From Brassica napus (lineage: Eukaryota; Streptophyta; Magnoliopsida; Brassicales; Brassicaceae), in assembly GCF_020379485.1 (NCBI RefSeq), contig NC_063439.1:23684098-23748097 (forward strand): a DNA stretch of 64,000 nt, in the 5' to 3' direction. A program made the position numbers and the translations under genes. Shown piece by piece: positions 1 through 12,055 of the stretch (position 1 is its first letter; the number at the start of each line of letters is the position of its first letter). Below the pieces are notes generated by a model. It saw nothing but the letters and a program-made list of their open reading frames with translations. It was not told where the DNA came from and made no database searches.

Positions 1-1795
1 GGTGCATATTTCTCTAGAACTATACATATGAGTTACAAAATTTAACATCATACTTTTCATCTTTTAACAATTTCCATCATTTTTTATATAATGATTCAAT
101 ACAAATTCAACTTTTACTAATTACAATAGTTTTGCTTTGTAAAGTGCAACCCTCTGTTTTACTAATTAATATTTTTTGTATACAAATTAAATAAACCTAA
201 AGAACAATAAAATAATAAAATTAGATATAAAAATATCAAAATCTAAGATCATATATTATTACAAGGATATTGTTGAAAAATGAAATTTGATGATGTGGAA
301 TGATTAGTAAAATAAGATATTGAATTTCATCAAACGAAGTCATTATAGTGTGTAAAGTTGAATATTTGTTGAATAACGAAGTGGAAGAAAAAGAAGATGA
401 TGGGGAAAAAGATGAAAAAATGTTGAATCTTAAAACCATTGTACATAGTTTTAGAAAGTGACATGTGGCATTAGTCATTTACAATAACCTCTTGAATCTA
501 TTCAACACCAAATAATTCACTTCACGAAATTTCATTATTCAACATACTTATTTTGGTCTTCGAATGGTTGATAAAAAAAAAATGTATTCTTCGAATGGAT
601 GACACAGTTCATAATATGCATATCAACATACAATGCATATCAAGTAAACATGCAGAACAAATGCATATCAACTAATTTATCAAATCATCATTGTTGACTG
701 AATTAGCGTTGGGTATTCCGGATTTACGGTTTGGGTCGGGTCCAGTTATTCAGGTTGGAATGTTTAGGATTCGTTTAGGAACCAAACATTTTTAGAACTG
801 ATCGGTTCGAATAATTAATGTCCGCTTTATGTAAGTTTTTTTTATAAAACCCGAAACATAATCGAATTTAAAATGGTTCAGATTTACTTCGAGTTTGAAA
901 ATAAAAATGAAAACAAAAAAAAACGTGGAAATCTAAGTTAAAACCCTAACTCATATTTTTATTTTAAGATATTCAAGTAATTCAGATGTGTTGAACAGAT
1001 TTTTATTTATAAATTATATATTATAACTTTTTAAAATTAAAATAAATAGTCTTTTATTATATTTAGGATATTCAGGTATCCGTTTCATTTCAGTTTGGTT
1101 TTATTTTTCAGATTTACAGAAATTGAATTCGTTCCGGTCTTTGTAAATTTTGGTCTAGTTTAAGTTTCGTTTTTTAGTTATGTTCCGGTTTGATTTTTGG
1201 GTTTCAATAAAATTACCAAGACTAGAATGAGTGTTAAAAAGGTTAAAATATTTTAAGATAATACTTAAAACAAGAATAAAATTTTAAGTTAGATAGAAAA
1301 TAAAAAAAAAGGATGAATGCGTAACAATATATTTGTTAGAAAAAATATAAACTTTCATCGAATATCATTGACTTTACTTCAAATCTATTAAAAGTTTCAT
1401 AATTCATTGAAATATTACAATTCAAAATAGTACTTTGTTGTAGAAAAGAAAATTCTTTAAACATATTTGTGTATAAAAATTGTGATATGTAAATTATATA
1501 TCTTAATAATATTCACGGAAGTTTATGTTGAATACAATATACAAATAAATAATATAAATTTTAAGTCATTTTATAAACAAATTTGTCTAAAATGAATTAT
1601 TACTGAAAATAAAATTGATTAAACTATTTGACTATAATTTTAAAAGAGTTTATCTTTAATTTGAAATAAATCAAATGGATTAAATACATTTATATAAAGA
1701 ATTAATGCAGAAAAAAATTAAACAAACATGATTGGTCTCTCGTATGTTGCCTAGCACATTTCCCTCTTTATTTGCAGATTAATAAATTATTTCTT

Positions 1796-1990
1796 GTGGA
1801 AGCCCCTTGTTCCACTGGTTTGACCAATGATTCACTAATGCTTATACACTAGGAGATCTGAGTTTCAATTCCTGGAGAAAGCGGAATTATGCGAATTAAA
1901 AGAGAAAATACTTACAAGAGATCTACAACATGACGCAAAGAATACCGTCAAACGTGTATCCGATAGGGCGGCTTAAGTGAGTTAAAAAAA
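1796..1990 (+). mobile_element. Decayed tRNA-derived SINE-like block
   Basis: The block starts with a tRNA-like head. An A-box-like stretch (CCACTGGTTTGA) lies near 1813-1824 and a B-box-like stretch (GAGTTTCAATTCC) near 1860-1872. It is followed by a GCGGAATTATGCGAATT-type body and an A-rich tail near 1983-1990. These are the parts of crucifer SINEs transcribed by RNA polymerase III. I did not find a convincing target duplication, so the borders are approximate and this could be an old copy or a chance resemblance. Confidence 0.4.
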
Positions 1991-2871
1991 ATTTAATTAA
2001 TTCCTAAAATGAATCTGCATGCAAATCAGTTATTATTTTTTCTATTTGATTTTGTTATGCATTTAAAACAGTGAATGAAAAACAAATGCAGTCCAATTAC
2101 CTCAAAATTAATGTTCTGCAATAAATCTGTATTTTAATATGTATGTTATTCAAATCTTTAGTGATTCAACTGTTGAATTTTTTATTCAATACCACCATTA
2201 TAACGAGTATAATATTTCAAGATTCTATTTTTATCATATATTCAATTCCTTTTATTTCAATTCATTTTATTTCAAGTCAAAATCCATAGATTTAATTCCT
2301 TTTATTTCCAAAGAGAAAATCCACCAAGTCTATGATCCATTGAAGTTTAACCATAGGTATTCTTTTATAAATATGAGAGTCTTTTCTTTCTTTTCCCCAT
2401 CAGAAAGAAGTCTAATCAATCTTTGCAGAGGTCCCGAGGAACTGCAACAGTGAGAATCCGAGTGGTGCCATATTTTGAGGTAAGGGATTTAGGTTTACTT
2501 TACTTTACTACATTATGAAATTTAAGTGTACCATGTTTGGAAATAAGATTAATCACGTGTCTCTAACCTAGTGCTCCGGATTGTTACGGGAGATGGGTGT
2601 TACAATTTATTCATATATCCGTACATGTTATGCAATCGATACATGAGGGAAATTACCCTGAAACCAGTTTGGTGCGTGCTTCATTTTGTTAGTTTTGTTT
2701 GACAGCATAAGTTTTATATGTAAACCACGCATGAAAAGCGCGTCGTACGTTTGAAAATATTCTGTTCATTAAAATACAAAGAAGATAAGTCGGCGTAGAA
2801 AGAGTCGTCGTCGTTTTACGCAATCACAAGAAAGACTAGTCAACGTCTTCGTGTTTACACGTCTCCTATAC

Positions 2872-2878
2872 TATATAT
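2872..2878 (+). promoter_or_regulatory. TATA box candidate of the RIN4-like gene
   Basis: TATATAT sits 97 bases upstream of the ATG, a usual plant distance for a transcript with a leader of about 60-70 bases. This is from position and sequence only. Confidence 0.45.
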
Positions 2879-2974
2879 CTCACCAGCTCTATTTCTCAGG
2901 ACTAATCTCTCTTTTGTTTCAGACCCATTGCCATTGAAGCATTTCTCCATTTCTAGCTTCAAGGAACCAACAAC

Positions 2975-4799
2975 ATGGCAGCAGTAAGTCCTTTTTTTGG
3001 TCATATTTCTGTGTTTTAATTTTTGTAAATGGATACTAAATATCATCAAACATGTTTTTCCTTTTGAAAAATATACTATCCAACATATCTAGGTTATTAT
3101 AGAGTTTTTTTCCTAAATCTGCAAGGTATCACACATGTTTACACGATGAAGTTCTATAGAATCTACATGCATGAGTACAATATTGTTCTGCTTAATTATG
3201 ATGAGATTTTGTTTGTGTATGAACATGATCAAGGTTCTTATTTGTTTTCCTGTTATTAATGTCTAATAGGATGATGATTAACATCCATGAAAATTAACTT
3301 ATGCTTCTTCTCCAAAAGCAAATAATCAGATCTAAAACTAGGCACCGACTCTTTGTATATTTTATGGTCTTCATTTCAAAGCTGACTATTAAAAGAACAA
3401 ATTAATGAATTAGTGAGTAGTCTATATATAACAATAATGTTCTCATTTCATATACGAGATTTCTAACCGTCTAAGAATAGTCATGACTCTTGCTTGCGAA
3501 TTAAATACTAGCTAGCCTTCTAAGATCTTTCTTTCCTTGTGCCTACAGAATCGTCAAAGCTTACCTAAATTCGGAGAATGGACAGAAGATGTTCCATTCA
3601 CAGTAGTGTTCGATAAAGCCAGCAGGTCGTCGAGGAAAAATACAAACAAGTCTAATCCTAATCCCAACGAGTATCCAGAAATGAATCCAACCGCTGCGCA
3701 AACTCGAAATCAGAGACATGACCAACCACCAAACCACAATGTAAGACCGAGACAAGAAAGATTCGGTAGAAGAGAAGAAACCGAATTCAGACCGTCTCCT
3801 GCTTACAGTGAAAGAAACAATCGAGTCAGAGCTCCTCCTCCAGCAGAAACATATGACCATCAATCATACGGTGGCGGAGGTACAAATCCATCGGAAACAA
3901 ATAGACGCCAACCATATGATCATACACCGGTGAAACCTAGGCCCATAAGCAATCTTAGAGGTCGGGGCAGTGAAAGGGTACGTACTACTCTTTTATTGAT
4001 TAGTCCAACATGTTTATCTCTCGAACTCTTACAACTCTGGACCGAAAATGAGCCACTCTCCCGACATGATATCATTTGTAACCATTTTTTTTATTACAAA
4101 ATGTGTTACGATTCTTTAAAAAATTGTTCATATATATAGGTCGCAACTATTCCGCCGTTTCCTGGATCGGGTTCTGAGGATCAGAGTTATACACTCATCT
4201 TTGAAAAAGTGAAAGAAAACAAGAGACAAAGTGGGACTGTGAGTTCTTACAATGAAACTGATCATAGCACTCCGACTCCAGTCATCAACGACGACCAACA
4301 TCATCAACCGCTACCTTCTAGTCCCAAGGTATACATGTGTGCTTGTTTATTTGTTTAAATTGTCATGATAAATTATCTGAATAAATATTAATAATTAGTT
4401 AGAAAGTACAGCCATGCATCAAAGTTATAGACAAGTGGCCTTGACACTCAGTAACAGGCTAATTTATCATTCTTTTTATTCCAAATAGCATAATTCAACA
4501 TTCAAGACTACCCCGGTGTGTAGTGGTATTATTTATACCTTCGTTTTTTCCCTTCTTTTTGTCAACACGAAAAACATTTTAACTTTTTATATAAGACTTC
4601 TAGTGTGGTCGGAGAAAAGATGTAGTGCTTCACATTTTGATCTGGGTATTAGATATATTAAAACATATAAGTTTTCGGCAAAATCCACATCATCATACGT
4701 ACACATAACACATTTTAACTAGCACATACATAACTTGACGTTTCATTGTAAATTATTGATGTGTAGGGTTGCTGCTTTCCTAGATGGTGCCGAAAGTGA
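2975..4799 (+). CDS. RIN4/NOI-family protein (AT5G48657-like)
   Basis: Five exons are modelled: 2975-2983, 3549-3977, 4140-4328, 4489-4515 and 4767-4799, giving 228 residues. The N-terminus is a NOI domain with the P-x-FGxW core (LPKFGEWTED) followed by PFTVVFDKAS. That core is the site cut by the bacterial protease AvrRpt2 in RIN4 relatives. A long polar middle follows. A second, degenerate NOI-like segment (YTLIFEKVKENKR) comes next, in which the FGxW core is replaced by FPGSGS. The tail GCCFPRWCRK is Cys-rich, as in RIN4 proteins anchored to the plasma membrane by acylation. Family members act as immune adaptors. The first exon encodes only Met-Ala-Ala, as is common in this family, and every junction keeps phase. 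The family call is firm; the exact orthologue rests on gene order. Confidence 0.85.
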
Positions 4800-4954
4800 A
4801 GCTACTGAAGATAATTCGTTACTTTGTTTTCATGTTTAATTTGTTTTCTGCTTCTGGTTATGGTTTGGCTCAATCGAGTATTCAATATTATAAATAAAAA
4901 TATTATTTTGTGTTCAAAAAAAAAAAAAAAAATATTATTTTGATATGTTCTATG

Positions 4955-5515
4955 CCCTGTTCGAAAACGCGGTCTCGGCGGCCGGTTAATCGCCGGATTT
5001 GCGTGAAACGGTGGGGAGCCGTGGCGTTTAACGATACTCGGAAAAAAAAATCGGAAAACTAAATTAACTCGCATTTTTTCTAGATTTTAAGTCTGCAATC
5101 ACATCTACGTTATAGATTTGATTTATTTTGATGAAACTCTACTAAAATAACAACAAAAATCATTGAAATCGAAAAAAAAAAATGAAAACGGCTGTAGGTG
5201 GAAAAAAAAATCGCAGAGGTAAAAGGTTGAAGACAGGGTTGTTTTGGTCATTTAAAGGTCATTAAACCTAATTTTTTTTTAAAACAGCAAAACGGGCTTC
5301 GAACCCTGGGCTATCAGTGGTAAACAAAGGCAAGTTTCCACTGGACTAAATAATAACAATAGTATTTATGCGCATATCTAATATATATCCTCAAAACCTA
5401 TTTAAAAACCCTAAAACTACTCCCCGATTAATCCCCGTATAATTCCCGCTTAATTGATTCGGCGCTAGGCGCTACCCGACCGCACGCATAACGCCTAGCG
5501 AGTTTTCGAACAGAG
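4955..5515. mobile_element. TIR element with 8-bp target duplication (hAT-like MITE)
   Basis: The ends are inverted: CCCTGTTCGAAAAC on the left and, read from the right, CTCTGTTCGAAAAC. Perfect 8-bp direct repeats GTTCTATG flank it at 4947-4954 and 5516-5523. An 8-bp duplication is typical of hAT transposons. The 561-bp element has no coding capacity. The right part carries GCGCTAGGC/GCCTAGCG inverted motifs (about 5461-5500). Inside it, about 5291-5345, a minus-strand tRNA-like piece has a B-box (GGTTCGAAGCC). It lies just downstream of the RIN4-like gene. Confidence 0.7.
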
Positions 5516-5615
5516 GTTCTATGTATGTATGGGTGTTTTTTTTTTTTTTTTTGCTAAAAGTGTATGTATCGATGTTATGGGAAAAATGCTACGAACATAG
5601 TTAATCGTTCGTTAT

Positions 5616-5923
5616 CTAACTCGGAAGCACCCCCAGTGATGGAACAATGGGGTTCTCACTAATAAAAATATTAGAAAGAAAAAAGTTGAAAAAGAAAGAT
5701 ATAGTTTCTGAATTAAGGACCTTTTAGAACTCTTATAAATACTCATTTTACAAATGTCCATTTTTTAATGGCTTGACTCTTTTATAAATAAATCAAATGT
5801 AATTGTACAATATAATAACACTAAAATACTAAAAAAATTACCCTAAAATACTAATGTAATTTTGTTAAAACCATTATTGAGTTTTTTAACGGTTGGAAGT
5901 GCTCTAATAAAACTAACTCGGAA
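5616..5923. mobile_element. Small MITE-like element flanked by an 11-bp direct repeat
   Basis: The 11-bp sequence CTAACTCGGAA occurs at 5616-5626 and again at 5913-5923. The enclosed 286 bp start with GCACCCCCAGTGATGG and end in a strand whose reverse reads GAGCACTTCCAACC after a short A/T run. The two ends are only partly inverted copies (GCACxxCCA). GAGCACTTCCAACC resembles Tourist/Harbinger termini, but an 11-bp duplication does not fit that family, so the class is open. Confidence 0.4.
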
Positions 5924-6009
5924 TCGAACGTAGAGGATGGAGAAGAAATCACGAACAGAAATCCACGTCTTGTATGTGCTGAATAAAAATATTTGTAGTA
6001 GCCAATTAT

Positions 6010-6520
6010 AATTGAGAAATTCTCTCAGATATCTTAGATATCATATTTTTAGTTTCTTTTCACAAAAATAGATTTTAAAGAAAAAAATGACTAAAATATG
6101 TTTTATTAAAGGGTAAATATACATTTATATCCAAAAGTTGATTTTGAAATAATATTCATAGAGAAATTATATTTCTATGTATATAGATTCGTTTATAATT
6201 TCTCTCCTCGATAAAAAAATTATTATGAATCTAAACTAACTAATCTAAATTTAGGGTTTAGAGTTTAGAGTTAAGAACATGATTAATGGAGGTTTTTAGA
6301 TTCTTAACATTTTTCTTTGTTTAAAAATCGGTTCTTAAATTACGCTAAAAACCCCACTCTTAAGAAATCCCATTATGAAATTTTGGGGATACGGTTTCAA
6401 ATTTTTTTAAAAAATAAAATTATCAAAATAAAAAAGTGCTATTTTGATCATTTTATTTTTTGAGTATTATTTTTATGACAAAAACTTTAAAAAAATTATT
6501 TTAGAGAATTGTCCATTATA
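6010..6520. mobile_element. Foldback (long inverted repeat) element, copy 1
   Basis: The left end (GAGAAATTCTCTCAGATAT, then TTTTCACAAAAATAG, then TTAAAGGGTAAATATAC) is matched in reverse by the right end (AGAGAATTGTCC, with TTTTTATGACAAAAAC before it). Related ends occur at 31.77-32.35 kb and 51.65-52.1 kb, so this is one member of a repeat family in the window. There is no ORF. It lies upstream of the RING gene. Borders are approximate. Confidence 0.5.
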
Positions 6521-6917
6521 ATAATTGTGTTAAAAAAAAGTCAATAATTATCCGAGCCCAATGGGCTATTTTACATTCCCTCCTTCGGGGAAGCAGCATG
6601 GTAATTACGATGAAAACACCACGAAGTGCGGATGTGAAAGGGCAATTTCTAACCAAGTAAAAAGAAAGCCCTGCCGTTTCGTCCAGAAGACCACAAGCTT
6701 CGTTAGCGACACGTGTAACGATCTTAGTTGATACAACGACCGCGTTTATGAACTCAAATTTAATCATTTGCCGTTTCTCTCCTTCCTCCTCCTTCGTCTC
6801 TCTCTCTCTCTCTCTGCAAAAAGGATCGTGCAAACATTTCAAAAACCCTAGATACCCAAAAGAGATTCGGTTCCTAATCCTCTCCGGCGATTCTCCTCGA
6901 TTGAAATTGGGATCACG

Positions 6918-7064
6918 GTGAGCATCTCAAACCTCGAATCGACTCGATCGAAGAGGTCCTTCACTTACTTTCAATCCCACCTTTCTGCTAATCATTTATC
7001 GTCGATTACGGATGATAAATTCTCATTTTTTACAATCGAGATCGTCTGTTGCTGACATTTTCAG
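6918..7064 (+). other. 5' UTR intron of the RING gene
   Basis: A strong donor (G|GTGAGC) at 6918 and acceptor (TTTTCAG) ending at 7064 lie between a CT-rich leader (about 6800) and the ATG at 7099. The leader and intron contain no usable ATG-initiated coding frame joining the CDS, so this is read as an intron in the untranslated leader. Confidence 0.55.
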
Positions 7065-7098
7065 GTACAAAGGTTTTGTAAAACTCTTGTGTTGAGAG

Positions 7099-7971
7099 AT
7101 GAGCTCACAAGAGTCGAGAGCAAGCCGAGGAATTCGACGGAGGAAAGCTGTGATTGATCTGAATGAGGTGCCCAGAGATCACGAAGGTACGACCTCCGCT
7201 TCTGTGAGAGAAGCTCCTACGGTGGTGCCTAGTGGTGCGTCTGTACCTTCTCAGCCTGTTCCTACCATGATTGATGTCGATGCTATTGAAGATGATGTTA
7301 TTGAATCATCCGCAAGTGCTTTTGCTGAAGTATGATCCTTAAAGTTTCTCACTTTTTTGCAGTGATGTGATGGTTTATTGATTTTAGTTGCGTTTTGATG
7401 ATAGGCTAAGAGCAAGTCAGCAGGTGCACGTCGGAGGCCGTTGATGGTTGATGTAGAGTCAGGTGAGTTTCATCTATTGATCTTTAGGAGATAGGCTGGT
7501 TAGAGTTTTTATACTCTTTGTGTTTGTTTTTTTGACTTGGATGGGGTAAGTGCAGGTGGTACGACTAGATTGCCTGCCAACGTAAGCAACAAACGGAGAA
7601 GGATTCCTCCTAATCAACCTGTCATCGACTGTGAGCATGTCCCTGTAGATGTGGTAGGATACACTGATAAATTTCTGAAACCATGTATTATGATGATGCT
7701 ATATGGTCTGAGGTTTTTACCTCTTTGTTTTTTTTCCCTTGTGCAGAGAGAGTCTAGCCCTAAGCCTCCTCCACCACCACCAGAGGAGCCAAAGTTTTCT
7801 TGTCCGATCTGTATGTGCCCGTTCACCGAGGAGACGTCAACCAAATGCGGTCACATCTTCTGCAAGGGATGTATAAAGACGGCAATATCTCGACAAGCCA
7901 AGTGCCCTACTTGTAGGAAAAGGGTGACTGTTAAAGAGCTGATTCGAGTATTCCTTCCAACCACCAGATGA
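7099..7971 (+). CDS. RING-HC E3 ubiquitin ligase, possibly SUMO-targeted (AT5G48655-like)
   Basis: Exons 7099-7329, 7405-7462, 7556-7653 and 7747-7971 encode 203 residues. The C-terminal C3HC4 RING has C148, C151, C163, H165, C168, C171, C182 and C185, all zinc ligands present. The N-terminal part is acidic and holds short hydrophobic-acidic stretches (AVIDLNEV near residue 17, MIDVDAIEDDVIE near 55) that look like SUMO-interacting motifs. The layout of acidic N-terminus with SIMs plus C-terminal RNF4-type RING is that of plant SUMO-targeted ubiquitin ligases, which ubiquitinate SUMOylated nuclear proteins. A basic patch (NKRRR) may serve as nuclear signal. The RING assignment is certain; SUMO targeting is inferred. 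Confidence 0.88.
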
Positions 7972-9120
7972 ATTGTACATCAAACAGTCACCAGTCACCT
8001 TGTAAGGCTTGCCAAATGATAGTTTTTTTTTTTGCATATACGATTGTGCAATTAACGAGATTTGCTTTAGTTAACAGGACAATGGTTTTGTCACAGGTCT
8101 AACAGCTCAACCTAAATTCGCTTTGGAACATTGGAGGGACTTCAGTGACTTGGCATTTTAGTTTGAATGTTTCACTTTATTGGAAGAGAAATGTTCATTG
8201 TTTAAGAAGGCCCCCTTTCATTTAATGGATATCATTGGTAATATCGGATTTGTTTGTTTCCTAGTTGTTGTTTTATGTAATTTAGGTCTCTGCAAACTGC
8301 TCAGACGATGCCTTACTCTCTCTGATAGATGAAAAATATATATATGGAAGAAACAAAATTTGATATTGAATCTCAACTTTGTTGTTGCTTCCTGATCTTG
8401 TGTGTATGCCAATTCTCTCATCTCACATTACTGATAATTCCGTTATCTGAGAAAATATTGGGAACTAGACGGGGAATATATTAGTGTTCCATGCACTAGA
8501 AGTAGAGTGCTATGATAATTTACATAAGCTAATAGACAAGGGTCTGAACTGATGTTATATGGCTAGTATGCATGATCTTCTTCGCAATGTCATGGATCCA
8601 CAGTTATTATTATTTTTTAACATCAAATGAAACCACATCCCAAGAGTGTTTGGTTAGTGTGTCATTTGAAGGAAGTTGCCTAGTCTTTGCTTTTCTCTTT
8701 TGCTTTGGAGTATATTTAGAACAATAGTTTCTTTTCTCCCGTTGTCATGATCGTGAAGGTCGTGCCGTCAGACCAAACAGAGAACTAGAGAAGTTTCTCA
8801 CGTGTTTTATCTTCCGACATAGTTTGTACCTCACGTTCTAAATTGAAAGAAACAAAAGGATAAAGCTTATATAACATTCATTCATTCATTAGTACTAGTT
8901 AGAACAACACATAATCCCCAATAGATGGTCGAATTATAAACTTTTTCTTACACTAATACCCTCCTGACAAATCATTGTTTATTTTTTCTTTTGCCTCCTA
9001 ATATTATAATACCTGAGAGAAACAACTATCAGGCCAACAAGAGACGTGTATAGTCTCCGTTGCAAAAATCGGTTATCATTAGATCATCCTGTTACCCCCT
9101 CCACAAAAGCCCAATCCGGT
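7972..9120. other. Convergent intergenic region
   Basis: This stretch holds the 3' ends of the RING gene (+) and the NTF2/RRM gene (-). No further gene, repeat with clear borders or RNA gene was seen. Confidence 0.6.
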
Positions 9121-11415
9121 TTAGTAAGAGTTGTTGCTGGCGACGTATTCATAGCCGCCTCTGCGATTAAAAGACCTTCCTCCTCCTCTTCTTCCCCTAT
9201 TGTAATAGTTCCCATGTCCATAACGTCCTCCTCCACCCCTTCCTCCCTCATTCCTTATTCCATATCCGTTTCCGCCATCTCCTGTCACATCTCTGTTTCC
9301 GTATTCATTTCCACCACTTCCTTCCATATTCCTATTTCCATATCCCCTTCCCCTGCTACCTGTCACTCAAGCAAAAATACAAAACGTTCATCCTCATCTG
9401 CCTCATATAATCATTAATCAGAGATTTTCCTACTCACACTAACTCACCTCTTGCTGTAGATCGCTTCTCTTCCACGAAAGCTTTTTGTCCACCGATCATC
9501 AGAGGTGAAGCCTGTATCATGGAGATGTTGATACCAATTTAAATGTTAAGATACTCATTGCTCTATATTGTCAGATTGTGTACCTCTATTGCTTTCTGGG
9601 CGGCATCTGCGTCTTTGAACTCAACAAACCCGAAAGGATAACCAAAGCCCTACCAGTCATACAGTAAACTATCAGTCTTTAAGGGTAAAGAAAACCAGTG
9701 TTTCTTCATCCCTGGACAAAGGGACTCAGACTGCCGATTCTGAATTGTTAATTTACCTTTTGGCTTACAACTTGAACGCCACCATTGCCAATAGCTCCAA
9801 ATTTCTTGAATTCAGTCTCAAGCATGTCAATGGTGGCATTTCCAGGAAGATGTTTCACATAGATAGATGTGCCCTCAGCTACTGCTAATAAAAACAAAAA
9901 AAGAAGGTTAAAATCATGAATAAATTAAGAGAAATCGAACGGCCATATACAATATTTTTTATTAAAAAAAACTCGAGAAACAGTTTTTCTATGAAACCAC
10001 TACCGTCAAACCCCTGATTATGACCATATTCTGTATCGTCAACAGCCTCAAAAACTGCATCATATTTTTCGACTGGAGAAAGATCTGAAGACACTTGATG
10101 GCCTTGATCTTGGACTTTCTGCTCTGTAGAAACATCTGAAGTCACTTGATGTTCCTGGTCTTTAGGTGTCTGCTTTGGAGACAGTGACGAGCCAGCTAAG
10201 ACTCCAGATTTATCCTTTGCAACCTTCAAGCATATGAAAGTCATTGAGAGTATCAACAGAAAACTCATATGATCAAGACTCTAATAAGATGAAACAAGGT
10301 CGAGTATTGATTCTCTCTAATTATACTTACCACGGAGGCATAAGATTTCTTCTTGGAAACATTTCCTTGTTCATTATCTGGGTCAGAAACTTTCATGGGG
10401 TCACCTGCAACTTCTTTGTAATTTTTCTCAGTATGCGGAACTTCTTCATTGACAGAGTCAGGTACCACAATACTCTCCTTAGCAACTGAAGCATTGTTGC
10501 TATTCAAGGGCTTAGACACTTCCTTACAAACAGAATCCACCGAAGCAAATGCAGCTTGCTCAGAACCCTGAGTGCCTCCGGTAGGAGCTGAATTAAGAAA
10601 ATGATCGGAATACAATGTGCGTTAGAGAAGATTAAAAAAAGTGATGGAGAATGGACACATGTTTAACCTACCAGCAACAGGACAGGGTGTTAGAGAGCCA
10701 TCCCCATCAAGGGCCTCGGGTCCATTGTCAAATCTGAGGATGTCATTCAGAACAAAGTACCCATTTTCTTGGGGAGCAAGAAAAAAGGTCTGTGTGAATT
10801 TCCTTTTAAGCGCATCTTTTAGAGTGAACCAGCCAGTGACCAAAACGACAAAACCCCCGTTGTGAGACTCTTGGGTATGATAACTGGTTATCTTAGCGGA
10901 TACGAAATTTCCAAAAGACAGTGTGTCAAGCTCCTCACGTATACCCTGTGCTCAACAATAAAAGAGACAACTTTTAGCAAGTTTTACTTAAAAATTGACC
11001 AATTTGACTCCTCAACCTGAATGCCTTGTTGTTATTTACTACAATTAAATAGTAATAATTCCTGTAGATCATAGACTCATTTCAACCCACATACACACAC
11101 ACAAGCTAAATTATTTACAACAACTTACATCCAAGGTGTAAAAGTCACGCATGACACCGTCCTGTCCCACACGACCAACCTTACTGATCTCATGATAGAA
11201 GCGGTGCAGATGCTGAGGATGCTTATGCAGAATCTCGTAGTACTGCATCACAAATGCTCTCCCAACCTACATTCACCAACAAACAAAACAAAAAACACAC
11301 AAGTCTAATAACGCCACAAACAAACAAAAATCACATGAGAGGAGAAGGAAACTCCCATGAATGAGAGACATACAACGGGTGGGTCAACAACAGGAGCAAC
11401 AGCAGCAGGATCCAT
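9121..11415 (-). CDS. NTF2-domain/RRM RNA-binding protein, G3BP-like (AT5G48650-like)
   Basis: Nine coding exons read from 11415 down: 11374-11415, 11129-11266, 10672-10945, 10331-10587, 10004-10223, 9757-9881, 9584-9649, 9448-9511 and 9121-9359. They give 474 residues. Residues about 14-125 form an NTF2-like domain (VGRAFVMQYYEIL, then the GWFTLKD and QTFFLAPQ strands). Residues about 126-310 are an acidic, low-complexity linker. An RRM at about 312-384 has RNP2 (IYVKHLP) and an RNP1-like YPFGFVEF. The tail is Gly/Arg/Asn-rich with RGG-type repeats. This is the architecture of G3BP/Rasputin proteins, which bind RNA and assemble stress granules in the cytoplasm. The RRM is spread over three short exons. 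The upstream leader probably has one more intron. Confidence 0.88.
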
Positions 11416-11882
11416 GGTAATAGCTATAACCTTCAGATTCATAAAATTAGCTGTTAGAAATCTCTTTAAATCACAAAAACAACCGAAAGATCCTTTAAAA
11501 GTTACTCTTTTTCAACATCACAATCAATCTCCCTAGACCTAACTCATGAACTACACTACACACACATATATAACCTCGAGAAACACACAATTAGCAACAA
11601 CCCAACTAAATCAACTTCACATTTCGCATTTGAGACACTGTAGATGACATTAGGCGAAGTAAATCGTCAGTCATACAAAAACGAAAGAGGAAAGAGTGGG
11701 AAGACGAAGAGACAACCTGAAATTAGAGAGAGTGAGAGCGAAGTTTGGAGCTCCGATTTGGTCCCCAAGGCCTCCTGAGAGCAAATGTGCGGGTCCTATC
11801 TAGGGTTTGATCTCGAGGGGGGCCAAGTGTACTTAGTGAAAGCGAAAAGGTGAACGGGGGAGAGAAGTGGGCTTTTAGTGTG

Positions 11883-11947
11883 TTTATATAGGCAGAGGGA
11901 TTTACGTTGACGGCTTTTTGGTTCCTTCGACTTCTACATCTCACGTG
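11883..11947 (-). promoter_or_regulatory. Promoter elements of the NTF2/RRM gene: TATA box and G-box
   Basis: On the minus strand TATATAAA lies at 11883-11890, and a palindromic CACGTG G-box at 11942-11947 about 50 bases further upstream. Their spacing fits a core promoter for the minus-strand gene starting at 11415 with a spliced leader. Motifs only; no expression evidence. Confidence 0.45.
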
Positions 11948-12055
11948 CCAACAGGGTCCGTTCCGCTTCCCTTCCAATTAATTCTTCTACAATATTTTAT
12001 TTTTTCTCTCCACTATACTCGTATTAAAGAAGATTTTAATTGGTAGAGTAGATGA

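Larger units (their letters stand above)
1..2974. other. AT-rich intergenic region
   Basis: No coding region could be supported here. Positions about 700-1210 contain the GGTT/GGGTT-rich wording often seen in decayed crucifer transposons (compare 23.5-24.15 kb inside the first Helitron), but no termini were found. A tRNA-like SINE block is listed separately at about 1796-1990. A TATA-like TATATAT at 2872-2878 lies about 100 bases before the ATG of the RIN4-like gene. Confidence 0.6.

Noticed and set aside
9046..9417. Ser-rich plus-strand frame
   Set aside because: It is the antisense of the Gly/Arg-rich last exon of the NTF2/RRM gene.
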